Positions 50,782-51,217 of a stretch of DNA of 51,217 bases are shown here, piece after piece. Source of the DNA: CAYPHA01 sp964410215 (GTDB taxonomy: Bacteria > Calditrichota > Calditrichia > Calditrichales > CAYPHA01); assembly GCA_964410215.1 (NCBI GenBank), contig CAYPHA010000032.1, forward strand, positions 1 to 51,217, read 5' to 3'. The notes under the pieces were generated by a model. That model had not been told where the DNA came from. It was given only the letters and a program-made list of their open reading frames with translations, and searched no databases. Each line of letters opens with the position of its first letter. The stretch's first letter is position 1. A program made the position numbers and the translations under genes.

Positions 50782-51217
50782 ATGAGAAAAAGAATCATTA
50801 CATTTATGTCAATACCCTTCATCCTGTTATGCTTCAGGTCACCTCTTCTTGCCGGCGATAAGGAAGCGTTTAACTGGCAACAGGGAGAGGAATTGACCTA
50901 TAAAGTCAAATGGTCATTCATCCGGCTCGGTACCCTGAAAGTACAAATCAGGGATACATCACGCATAAATGGTGTGCTTGTACATGATGTCCGCTTTTTT
51001 ATTGACTCCAATCCGATGATTTTTTTTGTTAATATGCATAATGAGTACAGGAGTTTTATCGACGAACAATTCCGTCTGCACCTTTTTTATGCCGTGGAAC
51101 GAATCGATGGTACGTTCTACCGTACCACATATCGTTATGATTATACCGACAGCCTTATTTATGTTACCATGACCGACGTTGAAGACACGTTGAAAACAAT
51201 ATATAAAGAGGTTCCCT
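50782..51217 (+). CDS. DUF3108-like exported protein, N-terminal part (cut by window edge)
   Basis: The frame is open from the ATG at 50782 to the window end (145 codons visible). A signal peptide is evident (MRKRIITFMSIPFILLCF, cleavage near LLAG). The mature part begins with FNWQQGEELTYKVKWSFIRL, the GE-x-L-x-Y-x-V-x-W/Y-x3-h-G pattern I associate with DUF3108 periplasmic proteins. Function unknown. It is transcribed away from nikR and marks the right border of the hydrogenase island. Confidence 0.72.
   Translation, partial: MRKRIITFMSIPFILLCFRSPLLAGDKEAFNWQQGEELTYKVKWSFIRLGTLKVQIRDTSRINGVLVHDVRFFIDSNPMIFFVNMHNEYRSFIDEQFRLHLFYAVERIDGTFYRTTYRYDYTDSLIYVTMTDVEDTLKTIYKEVP

Overview
The window looks like a chromosomal or metagenome-assembled contig from an anaerobic, H2-metabolising bacterium of the FCB-type lineages (Calditrichota, KSB1 or Marinimicrobia-like). 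The lineage guess rests on a secreted protein at 4103-4915 that ends in a Por/T9SS-type sorting domain (its tail contains the YPNPFNP and DVLGREV signatures), on long polycistronic operons with AGGAGG-type ribosome binding sites, and on the hydrogenase repertoire. No rRNA, tRNA, CRISPR array or insertion sequence was seen. A run of exactly 100 Ns marks a scaffold join.

Left flank (1-7436): the start of clpB, tatA, an ALDH7-type aldehyde dehydrogenase, a GAF/PP2C phosphatase, a secreted T9SS protein with a CXCH motif, adenosylhomocysteinase (ahcY) and, just upstream of ahcY on the same strand, an ECF sigma factor fused to a SAM-dependent methyltransferase. That fusion is the most unusual protein in the window.

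Hydrogenase island (7437-50563): (1) 7986-20231, a 17-gene operon for a membrane-bound group 4 [NiFe] hydrogenase. It has a NuoB/C/D/H/I-like core, a full Mrp antiporter-like set, two proton-pump-type subunits, its own maturation protease and, at the front, a sulfhydrogenase-type iron-sulfur plus FAD/NAD(P) pair. (2) 20551-22841, malate dehydrogenase and citrate synthase. (3) 22903-23969, a TM1266-like regulator divergent from rex. (4) 23980-28149, a trimeric NAD-linked, probably electron-bifurcating [FeFe] hydrogenase (hydC-hydB-hydA). (5) 28151-31778, a sensory [FeFe]-hydrogenase-like histidine kinase and two receiver proteins. (6) 31779-36978, the H-cluster maturases hydE, hydG and hydF with an aspartase homologue. 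(7) 37033-43182, hypABFCDE for the [NiFe] centre; hypF is interrupted only by the assembly gap. (8) Minus strand 49948-43226, a group 3b-type NAD(P)-linked [NiFe] hydrogenase (beta, gamma, delta, alpha), its protease, a receiver protein, a RegB-like membrane kinase and an ACT-domain protein. (9) nikR. The window ends in a truncated DUF3108-like gene.

How the parts fit: the three hydrogenases can connect NAD(P)H, ferredoxin and H2, and the group 4 enzyme can couple this to an ion gradient. Six 18-bp Rex-like operators (TTGTNAA-N4-TTNACAA class) lie before the rex/hyd genes, before the group 4 operon and, in a weaker form, before the group 3b operon. This suggests that NADH/NAD+ ratio controls the whole island. 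H2 sensing by the HydS-like kinase, quinone sensing by the RegB-like kinase, and nickel sensing by NikR probably add further layers. All functional statements are inferred from sequence and remembered family features; no searches were run.
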